From NCBI GenBank assembly GCA_014729615.1, contig WJJQ01000110.1, positions 1 to 7,093 on the forward strand: 7,093 bases of DNA, read 5' to 3'. The DNA comes from Candidatus Peregrinibacteria bacterium (lineage in GTDB: Bacteria > Patescibacteriota > Gracilibacteria > UBA1369). The notes under the pieces are model-generated. The model saw nothing but the letters and a program-made list of their open reading frames with translations. It was not told where the DNA came from and did no database searches. The position numbers were made by a program, and so were the translations under genes. Within the stretch, counting starts at the first letter, position 1. The number at the start of each line of letters is the position of its first letter. This document shows positions 1 to 6,407 of the stretch, piece after piece.

Positions 1-366
1 AAAGATATTTTGCAAAAACGAGCCTATACGATTGTGCCCGTTCCTCTGCATAAAAAACGTCTGCGGTTTCGGGGCTACAATCAGGCGGAAATACTTGCAA
101 AACAACTTGGTGATCCCCAAACAAACATTATGAAGCGCATTAAATATAGTAAGCCGCAAATGGAACTTTCCGCTGAAGCGCGCAAAAACAACGTTAAAAA
201 TGCGTTTGCTTGCTTGGAGCAGAATAAAAACGATAATCCCGTTCTGCTGGTTGACGATGTGGCTACCACCTTATCCACTTTAAATGAATGCGCCAAAGTT
301 TTAAAAAGTGCCGGATACAAAAAAGTGTATGCAATTTGCCTGGCTCGCAGTATAATTGGCACTTGA
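1..366 (+). CDS. comF: ComF family phosphoribosyltransferase-like protein, 5'-truncated
   Basis: The reading frame is open from base 1, so the gene begins outside the window; 121 C-terminal residues are visible of a family usually about 200-240 aa. Seen: the ComF signature RGYNQAE (visible residues 24-30), a downstream Q-x-x-L-x(4)-R-x-x-N-V-x-x-A-F pattern (53-69), and the PRPP-binding loop LLVDDVATTLSTL (82-94). The paired Asp (85-86) and the two Thr (89-90) of that loop are kept, but the Gly that normally follows the Thr pair is Leu91. The family is a type I phosphoribosyltransferase fold; in naturally competent bacteria ComF is a cytosolic protein needed for DNA uptake, but its reaction is not well defined. 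The N-terminal zinc-binding cysteines found in many members would lie outside the window. The gene ends in TGA with a second in-frame TGA two codons on. A glycosyltransferase starts 15 bases downstream, so the two are probably co-transcribed. Confidence 0.88.
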   Translation, partial: KDILQKRAYTIVPVPLHKKRLRFRGYNQAEILAKQLGDPQTNIMKRIKYSKPQMELSAEARKNNVKNAFACLEQNKNDNPVLLVDDVATTLSTLNECAKVLKSAGYKKVYAICLARSIIGT

Positions 367-372
367 ACTTGA
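361..372 (+). repeat. Tandem 6-bp repeat giving two in-frame TGA stops
   Basis: ACTTGA occurs twice in tandem. In the comF frame it reads Thr-stop-Thr-stop, so a second TGA backs up the first. It also shows that TGA is a stop here, arguing against the UGA=Gly code of some CPR lineages. Confidence 0.7.
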
Positions 373-381
373 TCCCGGCCC

Positions 382-1500
382 ATGAAAAAAAATGTAATCG
401 GAATAGACGCGTCAAGGTACAAACACGATAATCCAACAGGTGTGGAATGGTATTCTTATCATTTGCTTAATAGATTGGTGCCGCTTTTGGGCAGAGATCA
501 TAATTCCGAAATACGGCTTTACGCGCCCGAAGACTTTCAATTAATGGAAGATACTCCTTTTAACGTCAAAAAGAAAATCATCCCCGGAAAAAAGTATTGG
601 ACGATCTTTCATTTCAGCAAAGAAATGCTGTTTAACAGGCCCAATGTACTTTTTGTACCTTCCCACACCTTGCCGTATTTTTGTCCGCGCAAAAGCATTG
701 TTACCATTCACGATATTGCGTTTAAATTTTTTAAGGACGCTTATACGCGCAAAGAATATTGGTTGCAAAACAGGGCTGTAAAACGGGCCGTTCGCAAAGC
801 GTGGAAAATTATAGTACCCAGTGAAGCGACCAAAAACGACCTGATTAAAGAATATAAATGTAAGGCGGAAAAATTGGTTGTTATTCCTCATGGGGGGCCT
901 GATTATCCCAAATTAATTCAATGGAAAGATGCGGAAAAGAAGGAACTTCTTAAAAAATTCGGTCTGAAAGAACGCGATTTGTATGTTTTTTTCGTGGGCA
1001 GGCTTGAAAGAAAAAAGAATCTGGTTCGCCTGATTGAGGGGTTCAAACGGGTTTTGAATGAATACCCGGATTGGAAATTGGTTTTGGCCGGTGGAAAAGG
1101 CAACGGCTATGAGGAAATAGTTGAAGCTGTTGATAAGCAGGGATTAAGCGAAAACGTATTAATGCCGGGATACATCAGCGAAAAGGAAAAACAGTTTTTA
1201 ATGAGCGGAGCCCGAATTGTTGCGTTGCCGTCGCTTTATGAAGGCTTTGGTTTACCTATTCTGGAAGCGTTCGCATTGCGAAGACCTGTTGTAACATCAA
1301 ACATTTCCTCCATGCCTGAAGTAGCGGGCGGAGGGGCTCATTTGGTGAATCCGCTGGATGCGATCGACATTGGCGTTGGATTAAAACGCCTTGTTTCAGA
1401 CGGCTTTTATGTGAACAAATTAATTGTTCAGGCTGACGAGCAGGTTGAAAAATTTTCATGGGAAAAAGCCGCCCTGAAAACACTGGATCTTCTTGTTTAA
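382..1500 (+). CDS. GT4-type (GT-B fold) glycosyltransferase
   Basis: This 372-aa protein has the full length of a GT4-family enzyme. The N-terminal acceptor domain (about 1-180) carries the usual early motifs GIDASR (7-12), PTGVEWYSYHLL (18-29), TIHDIAF (108-114) and PSEATKNDL (146-154). The C-terminal nucleotide-sugar domain (about 195-372) has FFVGRLERKKNL (203-214), whose Arg207 and Lys211/212 would contact the donor diphosphate, and the EX7E signature Glu287...Glu295 in YEGFGLPILEAF. No signal peptide or membrane segment is visible, so it should be cytosolic or peripheral at the membrane, moving a sugar from a nucleotide donor to a glycan or lipid-linked acceptor with retention. Donor and acceptor cannot be read from sequence. 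The ATG at 382 is the only sensible start; no Shine-Dalgarno motif precedes it. The 15-base gap after comF suggests one transcript. Its TAA stop overlaps the stop of the gene on the other strand. Confidence 0.9.
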   Translation: MKKNVIGIDASRYKHDNPTGVEWYSYHLLNRLVPLLGRDHNSEIRLYAPEDFQLMEDTPFNVKKKIIPGKKYWTIFHFSKEMLFNRPNVLFVPSHTLPYFCPRKSIVTIHDIAFKFFKDAYTRKEYWLQNRAVKRAVRKAWKIIVPSEATKNDLIKEYKCKAEKLVVIPHGGPDYPKLIQWKDAEKKELLKKFGLKERDLYVFFVGRLERKKNLVRLIEGFKRVLNEYPDWKLVLAGGKGNGYEEIVEAVDKQGLSENVLMPGYISEKEKQFLMSGARIVALPSLYEGFGLPILEAFALRRPVVTSNISSMPEVAGGGAHLVNPLDAIDIGVGLKRLVSDGFYVNKLIVQADEQVEKFSWEKAALKTLDLLV

Positions 1501-1502
1501 AC
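1495..1502. other. Shared palindromic stop of two convergent genes (GTTTAAAC)
   Basis: GTTTAAAC is a perfect 8-bp palindrome. Its core TTAA (1497-1500) gives TAA at 1498-1500 for the glycosyltransferase on the + strand and TAA at 1497-1499 (read on the - strand) for the EF-domain protein. The genes overlap by 4 bases, and there is no hairpin with a T-tract here, so the two mRNAs probably run past each other. Confidence 0.85.
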
Positions 1503-1976
1503 TTTGTAAACTTTGCCTTCCACTTTGGCCTTGAATTGAACTTTCATCCCTACATGATCGCCTTTTTTCGCTCTGATTACCGGCTTGCGGTCAATTTGAA
1601 TTTCCGCTACGGGTTGGTAAAAAAGACCATCTTCTCCTTCGATAATCAGAGTATCTCCACTCTTCAAAAATTTGTTAAGCTTAATTATCGCCACATCGAT
1701 TTTGTCCAAATAATGGGTAATTGTACCGGTTTGCTCCAGTAATTGGGCTTTTTTTGGTGCAAATGGAGCCTTGGGCGCTGTACTAATTTTTTGTTCAACT
1801 CTTAGTGAAGGTGTATTTAGCCGGCTCTTTACTTGTCTTCTTGAAGTCACTTTTTTGCCCGCTTCCTTGCGGTCCAGCGCGGTCATTATTAATTTTTGTC
1901 TGGCCCTGCTAACAAGCTGGGCTTTTCGCATGAAAGCCGGTACTTTTAATGCTTCAGGATCATTGTATTTATTCAT
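1497..1976 (-). CDS. EF-Tu domain-2-like small protein (translation elongation factor-like) with basic N-terminal extension
   Basis: The 159-aa protein has two parts. Residues about 81-159 match the short stand-alone 'translation elongation factor-like' proteins, a beta-barrel related to domain 2 of EF-Tu: GTITHYLDKIDVAIIKL (84-100), LKSGDTLIIEG (104-114), a QIDRKPV segment (127-133), AKKGDHVGMKV (136-146) and a KVYKV end. There is no GTPase domain or P-loop, so it is not an elongation factor itself. Residues 1-80 are a Lys/Arg-rich, probably partly disordered extension, starting with a KVPAFMRKAQ segment (11-20) and a helical-looking stretch with many basic residues (22-49). The role is unknown; an RNA- or ribosome-associated function is a guess from the fold and charge. 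The ATG at 1976 is chosen because it lies 6 bases downstream of a TATAAT box. It is divergent from polX and convergent with the glycosyltransferase. The frame has sound protein features throughout and is clearly coding. Confidence 0.8.
   Translation of the reverse strand: MNKYNDPEALKVPAFMRKAQLVSRARQKLIMTALDRKEAGKKVTSRRQVKSRLNTPSLRVEQKISTAPKAPFAPKKAQLLEQTGTITHYLDKIDVAIIKLNKFLKSGDTLIIEGEDGLFYQPVAEIQIDRKPVIRAKKGDHVGMKVQFKAKVEGKVYKV
1498..1515. repeat. Perfect tandem 9-bp repeat at a gene end
   Basis: TAAACTTTG is present twice in direct tandem. Read on the - strand it encodes the last residues of the EF-domain protein (Lys-Val-Tyr-Lys-Val-stop). One copy supplies the Tyr codon TAC and the other the TAA stop. 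Because a C-terminal KVYKV-like end is expected for this protein type, the repeat may simply reflect the repeated Lys-Val. Confidence 0.6.
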
Positions 1977-1990
1977 ATCTGCATTATAAT
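1963..1990 (+). promoter_or_regulatory. Predicted promoter of polX
   Basis: TTGTAT (1963-1968), a 16-base spacer and a perfect TATAAT (1985-1990) face polX. The start site would be near 1997, leaving a leader of about 27 bases without a Shine-Dalgarno motif. The -10 box overlaps the opposite-facing -10 by four bases (ATTATAAT, 1983-1990), and the -35 lies inside the first codons of the divergent gene. Confidence 0.4.
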
Positions 1991-2011
1991 TTGAAATGTA
2001 AAACTAGTCTA
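1983..2011 (-). promoter_or_regulatory. Predicted promoter of the EF-domain gene, leaderless
   Basis: Read on the - strand: a TAGACT -35 box (2006-2011; 4 of 6 consensus matches), a 17-base spacer, a perfect TATAAT -10 (1983-1988), then 6 bases and the ATG at 1976. Transcription would begin at or next to the A of the start codon, giving an mRNA without a leader. No Shine-Dalgarno sequence is present, which agrees with that. Confidence 0.5.
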
Positions 2012-2023
2012 TATTCAAACAAA

Positions 2024-3730
2024 ATGGATAATAAAACGATTGCCGGAATATTTGATGAAATCGCAAATATTCTGGAAATAAAAGGTGAAAACAGGTTTAA
2101 AATTTTGGCTTATTCAAAAGCGGCCCGCATTATAGAGGAACTTGGGCAAGATTTAGCTGACATTTACAAAAAGAATCCGGCTGATTTGGAAAAGTTGCCG
2201 GGTATTGGCAAAGATTTGGCTCAAAAGATTGCTGAACTAATTAATACAGGAAGTTGCGCCTACCACAAACAACTTTTAAAAGGCTTTCCCATGGGTCTTC
2301 TGGCAATGCTAAAAATCCGCACGATGGGTCCCAAAAAAGTTAAACTTTTTTATAATCAATTGGGGATAGACTCCCTACCAAAGCTAAGGCAAGCCGCAGA
2401 AGAAGGTAAATTGCAAAATTTACCGCGGATGGGTAAAAAAAGTGAGGAGGAGATTCTGCGCGCGTTGGATGAAATTGAAAAATATAGTTCAAGAATGCCG
2501 CTTGTTGAAGCTTTAAATATTGCTCCCGCCATTGTGGATTACATGAAAAAATGTGAGTCCGTGAAACGGGTTGAATATGCAGGAAGCGCCAGACGTAAAA
2601 AGGAAACTGTTGGTGACATAGATATTCTCGCAACGGGTTCCAGCGCGGATAAAATTATTAAATTTTTCATTGATTATCAGGAAGTGGCAAATGTAATTGC
2701 TCATGGTGACACTAAAAGTTCCGTTATTTTGAATACGGGTGTTCAGGTGGATTTACGAGTTGTTCCCGAAAAAAGTTTTGGTGCTGCTTTCCATTATTTT
2801 ACGGGATCAAAAGACCATAATGTTGCGCTTCGCCAGCGAGCAATTGACATGGGCATGAAAGTGAATGAATATGGCTTGTTTAAAGGTAAAAAGCAAGTTG
2901 CCGGAAAGACCGAGTCAGAGCTTTATAAAGCTCTTGGGCTTGTGTATATTCCTCCGGAACTGCGTGAAAATCATGGCGAAATTGAAGCCGCCGAAAAAAA
3001 ACAACTTCCGCATTTGGTGGAGATGGAAGATATCAAAGGCGATCTTCACCTTCACACTAATGCGAGCGATGGTTCGCACCCGTTAGAGAAAGTGTTTAAG
3101 GCTTATAAAAAAGCCGGATTTAAGTATATTGCAATAACAGACCACTCCCCTTCCGTTCGGGTTGCGGGTGGCATGGATTCAGATGGCTTCAAAAAGCAGT
3201 GGAAAGAAATCGAGAAACATAATGATGAGAATTTTCGTGTTTTAAAAGGTACGGAATGCGATATTTTAGCCGACGGGTCACTTGATCTGCCGGATTCATT
3301 ATTGAAGGAAATGGATATTGTGATAGCATCCGTTCATTCTCGTTTTGGCATGGATGAGAAAGAGATGACTGAACGTGTGATTAAAGCTATTAAAAATCCG
3401 CTTGTGAATATATTAGGTCACCCTTCCGCGCGTTTAATTGGCCAACGGGAACCCATTGCGTTGAGCTTTAAAAAAGTTTTTGAAACAGCAGCAAAAAACA
3501 AGGTCGCTCTCGAAATAAATTCTCAGCCTTCTCGCATGGATCTGCAAGACATTTATTGCAAAACTGCCAAAGAAATGGGATGCGTTTTTGCCATCAACAA
3601 TGACATGCATTTACTTGATGAAATGGACAATTTGCAGCTGGGAGTTTCAATTGCCCGACGCGGCTGGCTGGGAAAAAGGGATATCGTGAATACCTGGTCT
3701 GTAGAAAAGCTTTTGGAATTTTTCGCGTAG
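2024..3730 (+). CDS. polX: DNA polymerase/3'-5' exonuclease PolX (family X polymerase with PHP domain)
   Basis: The 568-aa product has the standard bacterial PolX length and order. An N-terminal 8-kDa-like helix-hairpin-helix domain includes LPGIGKDLAQKI (58-69), followed by two further hairpin segments (about 96-115 and 133-145). The polymerase palm carries AGSARRKKETVGDIDIL (186-202) with catalytic Asp198 and Asp200, the third Asp243 in QVDLRVV, and YFTGSKDHNVALR (258-270). The PHP domain (about 338-550) keeps its metal-ligand set: His342/His344, Asp349, His374, Glu411, His438, His466, Asp527 and His529. Both activities should therefore be intact: gap filling in base-excision-type repair and PHP-dependent 3'-5' exonuclease or 3'-end processing. 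The open frame continues upstream to an ATG at 1949, but those 25 residues overlap the divergent gene and do not resemble PolX, whereas MDNKTIAGIFDEIA at 2024 is a typical N-terminus. No Shine-Dalgarno motif is visible. Confidence 0.96.
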   Translation: MDNKTIAGIFDEIANILEIKGENRFKILAYSKAARIIEELGQDLADIYKKNPADLEKLPGIGKDLAQKIAELINTGSCAYHKQLLKGFPMGLLAMLKIRTMGPKKVKLFYNQLGIDSLPKLRQAAEEGKLQNLPRMGKKSEEEILRALDEIEKYSSRMPLVEALNIAPAIVDYMKKCESVKRVEYAGSARRKKETVGDIDILATGSSADKIIKFFIDYQEVANVIAHGDTKSSVILNTGVQVDLRVVPEKSFGAAFHYFTGSKDHNVALRQRAIDMGMKVNEYGLFKGKKQVAGKTESELYKALGLVYIPPELRENHGEIEAAEKKQLPHLVEMEDIKGDLHLHTNASDGSHPLEKVFKAYKKAGFKYIAITDHSPSVRVAGGMDSDGFKKQWKEIEKHNDENFRVLKGTECDILADGSLDLPDSLLKEMDIVIASVHSRFGMDEKEMTERVIKAIKNPLVNILGHPSARLIGQREPIALSFKKVFETAAKNKVALEINSQPSRMDLQDIYCKTAKEMGCVFAINNDMHLLDEMDNLQLGVSIARRGWLGKRDIVNTWSVEKLLEFFA

Positions 3731-3853
3731 AAAAGCCATCACCTGTCATCGGCAAGATGTTCAATGTCGTGTTGTTTTGGCGAGTCTGTCCAGCGCACTA
3801 GCACAATTTATATAAAATGTGGCCTAATCATTAAAAGTTGATATAATGCGCTT
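3731..3853 (+). other. Largest intergenic region (123 bp), upstream of a glycosyltransferase
   Basis: The left two thirds (about 3731-3805) are close to 50% G+C and hold no open frame, convincing hairpin or tRNA-like pattern. The right third is AT-rich, with a perfect 10-bp palindrome TTTATATAAA (3807-3816) and an extended -10 box against the next start codon. No T-tract terminator for polX is visible. Confidence 0.6.
3839..3847 (+). promoter_or_regulatory. Extended -10 promoter, predicted leaderless start
   Basis: TGATATAAT is a perfect extended -10 (TG-N-TATAAT). No hexamer like TTGACA lies 15-18 bases upstream, which is typical when an extended -10 is used. Six bases (GCGCTT) separate the box from the ATG at 3854, so transcription should start at about the A of the start codon. 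The preceding AT-rich palindrome (3807-3816) might act as an UP-like element; that part is speculative. Confidence 0.55.
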
Positions 3854-4963
3854 ATGAAAGTTGCATTGGTACATGATTTTTTAACAAAGCTGGGAGGAGC
3901 CGAAAGGGTATTGAAGACATTTGCGGAAATGTATCCTCAGGCGCCGATTTTCACCTTGCTATACGACGAAAAAGCGTGTGGAAAAGTGTTTCCCAGGGAA
4001 CGGGTAAAGACTTCCTGGTTACAAAAACTCCCGAGTGCTCTTAGAAAAAGGCAAAAGTTTTTGTTCCCATTGATGCCGCGTGCCATAGAAATGTTGGACT
4101 TAAGCGACTATAATCTAATTATCAGTTCAAGCAACGCATACGCTCACGGTATTTTGACGCCATCGGATTCCGTGCATATTTGTTATTGTCATTCTCCAAT
4201 GCGCTATGCCTGGGACTATGCCCACAAATATATGGAAGAACAAAAAGCCGGTCGCTTTGCCAAGGGACTGGCCGGAAGAATGATAAAAAATGTGCGTTTT
4301 TGGGACCAAATCGCCTCGGACAGACCTGATTATTACATTGCGAATTCTTATCATGTCAGTCAGCGTATTGGTAAGTATTATCGCCAGAAATCCGAAATAA
4401 TATATCCGCCCGTGGAAACCGACAGATTTCGCGCCAATGAAATCCACGAGGATTATTACTTGATTGTATCAACCTTAACTCCGTATAAAAAAATTGTTCA
4501 AGCGGTTCAGCTTTTTAACAAGATTCAAAGAAGATTGGTCGTGATTGGAGACGGGCCTCAAAGAAAGTATTTGGAGGCGGTGGCGGGGCCGACCGTGGAC
4601 ATTTTGGGTCGCAAAGATGATGAAACAGTTAAGACATATTTGCAAAATTGCAGGGCTTATATCATGCCCAATGAAGAGGATTTTGGAATTTCTCCGGTTG
4701 AAGCCATGGCTTGCGGCAAACCGGTTATCGCCTACGCAAAGGGAGGTATTCTTGAAACCGTAATCCCGGGTAAAACGGGCGTGCTTTATCTTGAGCCGAC
4801 GTTTGCGTCGCTGGAAGATGCACTCGGACGCTTTTTGACAAACGAATACGACTTTAAACCTCATACAATTCGCAGGCATGCTTTACAGTTTTCGGAAGAT
4901 AAATTTAAGGAAAATTTTAAAAAATTCGTGGATACTGTTGCTAGTCGACATTCGCTTTGTTAA
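3854..4963 (+). CDS. GT4-type (GT-B fold) glycosyltransferase
   Basis: A 369-aa, full-length GT4-family protein. The N-terminal domain opens with MKVALVHDFLTKLGGAERVL; the GGAER loop (14-18) is the usual acceptor/donor-side glycine loop. It is followed by ICYCHSPMRYAWD (109-121), a block seen in mannosyl- and rhamnosyltransferase-like members of exopolysaccharide and O-antigen clusters. The C-terminal domain has IVSTLTPYKKI (204-214), VVIGDGPQRKYL (229-240), and the EX7E pair Glu275...Glu283 in NEEDFGISPVEAMACGKPVIAY (written from 273), then a KTGVLY strand. No signal or membrane segment is visible. The likely job is adding a sugar to a surface or lipid-linked glycan; the sugar cannot be assigned. 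It is only distantly similar to the other glycosyltransferase in the window (different N-terminal motifs), so this is not a recent duplication. It has its own predicted promoter, and dnaX follows after 28 bases. Confidence 0.9.
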   Translation: MKVALVHDFLTKLGGAERVLKTFAEMYPQAPIFTLLYDEKACGKVFPRERVKTSWLQKLPSALRKRQKFLFPLMPRAIEMLDLSDYNLIISSSNAYAHGILTPSDSVHICYCHSPMRYAWDYAHKYMEEQKAGRFAKGLAGRMIKNVRFWDQIASDRPDYYIANSYHVSQRIGKYYRQKSEIIYPPVETDRFRANEIHEDYYLIVSTLTPYKKIVQAVQLFNKIQRRLVVIGDGPQRKYLEAVAGPTVDILGRKDDETVKTYLQNCRAYIMPNEEDFGISPVEAMACGKPVIAYAKGGILETVIPGKTGVLYLEPTFASLEDALGRFLTNEYDFKPHTIRRHALQFSEDKFKENFKKFVDTVASRHSLC

Positions 4964-4966
4964 TAT
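4938..4966 (+). promoter_or_regulatory. Possible weak promoter for dnaX
   Basis: TTGCTA (4938-4943), a 17-base spacer and TAATAT (4961-4966) straddle the stop codon of the glycosyltransferase gene. Each box matches 4 of 6 consensus positions, which AT-rich DNA gives often by chance. Read-through from the upstream promoter is an equally good explanation for dnaX expression. Confidence 0.2.
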
Positions 4967-4991
4967 CTGAGCCTGCCGTTTAACACAGATT

Positions 4992-6407
4992 ATGTCCTTA
5001 TATAGAAAATACAGACCACAGACTTTCAGCCATTTGGTGGGACAACAACATGTCAGCACCACTCTTTCAAATGCCGTTAAACTTGAAAAAGCAAGTCACG
5101 CTTATTTGTTTACCGGGCCTCGCGGTACGGGCAAAACTTCATCGGCAAGACTCCTTGCCAAAGCAATAAATTGTACAGACCGAAGTGTTGAAGGTGAACC
5201 TTGCAACAAATGTGAGATTTGCGTTGATATTACCGACGGAAGACTGATTGATTTGATTGAAATCGATGCGGCGTCAAACCGTGGTATTGATGAAATCCGT
5301 GATTTAAGGGAAAAAATTAATTTTGCTCCAACCAGAGCCAAAAGCAAAGTTTACATTATCGACGAAGTGCATATGTTAACAAAAGAGGCTTTCAATGCGC
5401 TTTTAAAGACATTGGAAGAACCGCCTGAGCATGTTTATTTCATTCTCGCGACTACGGAAGTTCATAAAATCCCCGAAACAATTTTATCAAGATGCCAGCG
5501 ATTTGATTTCAGAAGAATTGAAGATTCCGTTTTATTGGAGCGTTTAAAATTCATTGCTGATCAGGAAGGAATTAAAGCTGATGATGCTTCTTTAAAATTG
5601 ATTGTGCATCACAGTGAAGGAGGACTTCGCGACGCGATTGGCCTGCTTGAACAATTAAATGTGAATAATAAAATCACTATTGAAGAAGCCTGTATGGTGC
5701 TTGGCGCCAGTGGGTTTGAAAGCCTGGAAAAGCTTTTTGCATTTTTACAAAACAATGAGTCAAACAAAGCCATTGACGAAATAAGCAATTTGTATGGAGC
5801 AGGTGTGGAACTGGGCTATTTTACAAAACGCTTTTTGGAATTTTTGCGCAAAAAAATGATAGAATCCGTGCAAAAAAATGACTCGGCCGATACAAAAAAA
5901 ATATTGGATTTGATCGAAAATTTTCAAAGTGCTTATGAGCAATTCCGCTATTCAAGCATTGCGCAATTGCCATTGGAAATAGCTATTATTAAAAGCTGTA
6001 CGGGGACTCCGCAAGTGGCGGAAAAACCGATTGTTGAGCCTGTAACACAGTCCGTGAAAGAGGAACGTGCCCATCAAAATATTGCCGAAACGCGGGAAGA
6101 AAGTCTTAATTTGGATATTTTACGTCAAAAATGGCCGGCAATTATAAAAAACATCAATAATCCAATTGTAAAAAGGTCTCTTCAAATGGCAAAACTGGTA
6201 GATTTGCAGGGATTCAGCATTACGGTTGCTTTTACAACGGATTTTTATAAAGAGAAAATAATGGAAACGGAAAACAAGAATGAAGTGGAAATTGCTTTTA
6301 ACAAAGTGCTTGGCCATCCGTATAAAATGATTGCCGAGGTGCAAAAAATCGTTGAAAACGTTACCGCAAACGACGTAATGGAAGTTTTTAGCGAAGAATC
6401 TTTTTAA
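4992..6407 (+). CDS. dnaX: DNA polymerase III subunit gamma/tau (clamp loader ATPase)
   Basis: The 471-aa product begins with the near-invariant MSLYRKYRPQTFSHLVGQ. The AAA+ module shows Walker A GPRGTGKT (42-49), the four zinc-module cysteines C61, C71, C74 and C77, Walker B VYIIDEVHML (120-129), a sensor-1 region LATTEVHKIP (152-161), the SRC arginine-finger motif (166-168) and sensor 2 in GGLRDA (210-215). The lid and collar domains run to about 335. A short acidic linker (340-370) leads to a compact C-terminal domain (about 372-465), similar in position to that of many non-proteobacterial DnaX proteins. Its role is to load the sliding clamp onto primed DNA and organise the replicase in the cytosol. 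It is much shorter than the 643-aa E. coli tau. Three A-runs in the collar region (5850-5901) could allow slippage to a short product. The start has no Shine-Dalgarno motif. Its TAA shares a TTAA with the stop of ligA. Confidence 0.96.
   Translation: MSLYRKYRPQTFSHLVGQQHVSTTLSNAVKLEKASHAYLFTGPRGTGKTSSARLLAKAINCTDRSVEGEPCNKCEICVDITDGRLIDLIEIDAASNRGIDEIRDLREKINFAPTRAKSKVYIIDEVHMLTKEAFNALLKTLEEPPEHVYFILATTEVHKIPETILSRCQRFDFRRIEDSVLLERLKFIADQEGIKADDASLKLIVHHSEGGLRDAIGLLEQLNVNNKITIEEACMVLGASGFESLEKLFAFLQNNESNKAIDEISNLYGAGVELGYFTKRFLEFLRKKMIESVQKNDSADTKKILDLIENFQSAYEQFRYSSIAQLPLEIAIIKSCTGTPQVAEKPIVEPVTQSVKEERAHQNIAETREESLNLDILRQKWPAIIKNINNPIVKRSLQMAKLVDLQGFSITVAFTTDFYKEKIMETENKNEVEIAFNKVLGHPYKMIAEVQKIVENVTANDVMEVFSEESF
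5850..5901 (+). repeat. Three phased A-runs within dnaX (A7, A7, A8)
   Basis: Runs of A start at 5850, 5872 and 5894, exactly 22 bases apart. Only the third reads in frame as A AAA AAA (5894-5900), the heptamer form required for -1 tandem slippage. A -1 shift there would add 12 residues and stop at TGA 5936-5938, giving a product of about 315 aa. The first run is CGC-AAA-AAA-ATG and the second is out of register for a tandem slip. Confidence 0.6.

Noticed and set aside
1458..1742. 94-aa plus-strand open frame over the EF-domain gene
   Set aside because: It is antisense to a well-supported protein and its translation shows no recognisable domain pattern.
1949..2023. Upstream in-frame ATG extending PolX by 25 residues
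   Set aside because: The extension overlaps the 5' end of the divergent gene and the predicted promoter boxes, and its residues do not resemble a PolX N-terminus, while the Met at 2024 begins a canonical one.
3731..3806. Small RNA or tRNA relic in the more G+C-rich part of the gap
   Set aside because: No strong stem, T-loop-like motif, promoter with terminator, or open frame could be found; only short wobble-rich pairings.
382..4963. The two glycosyltransferases as a recent tandem duplication
   Set aside because: They share only the general GT4 signature; N-terminal motifs, EX7E context and C-terminal ends differ throughout.
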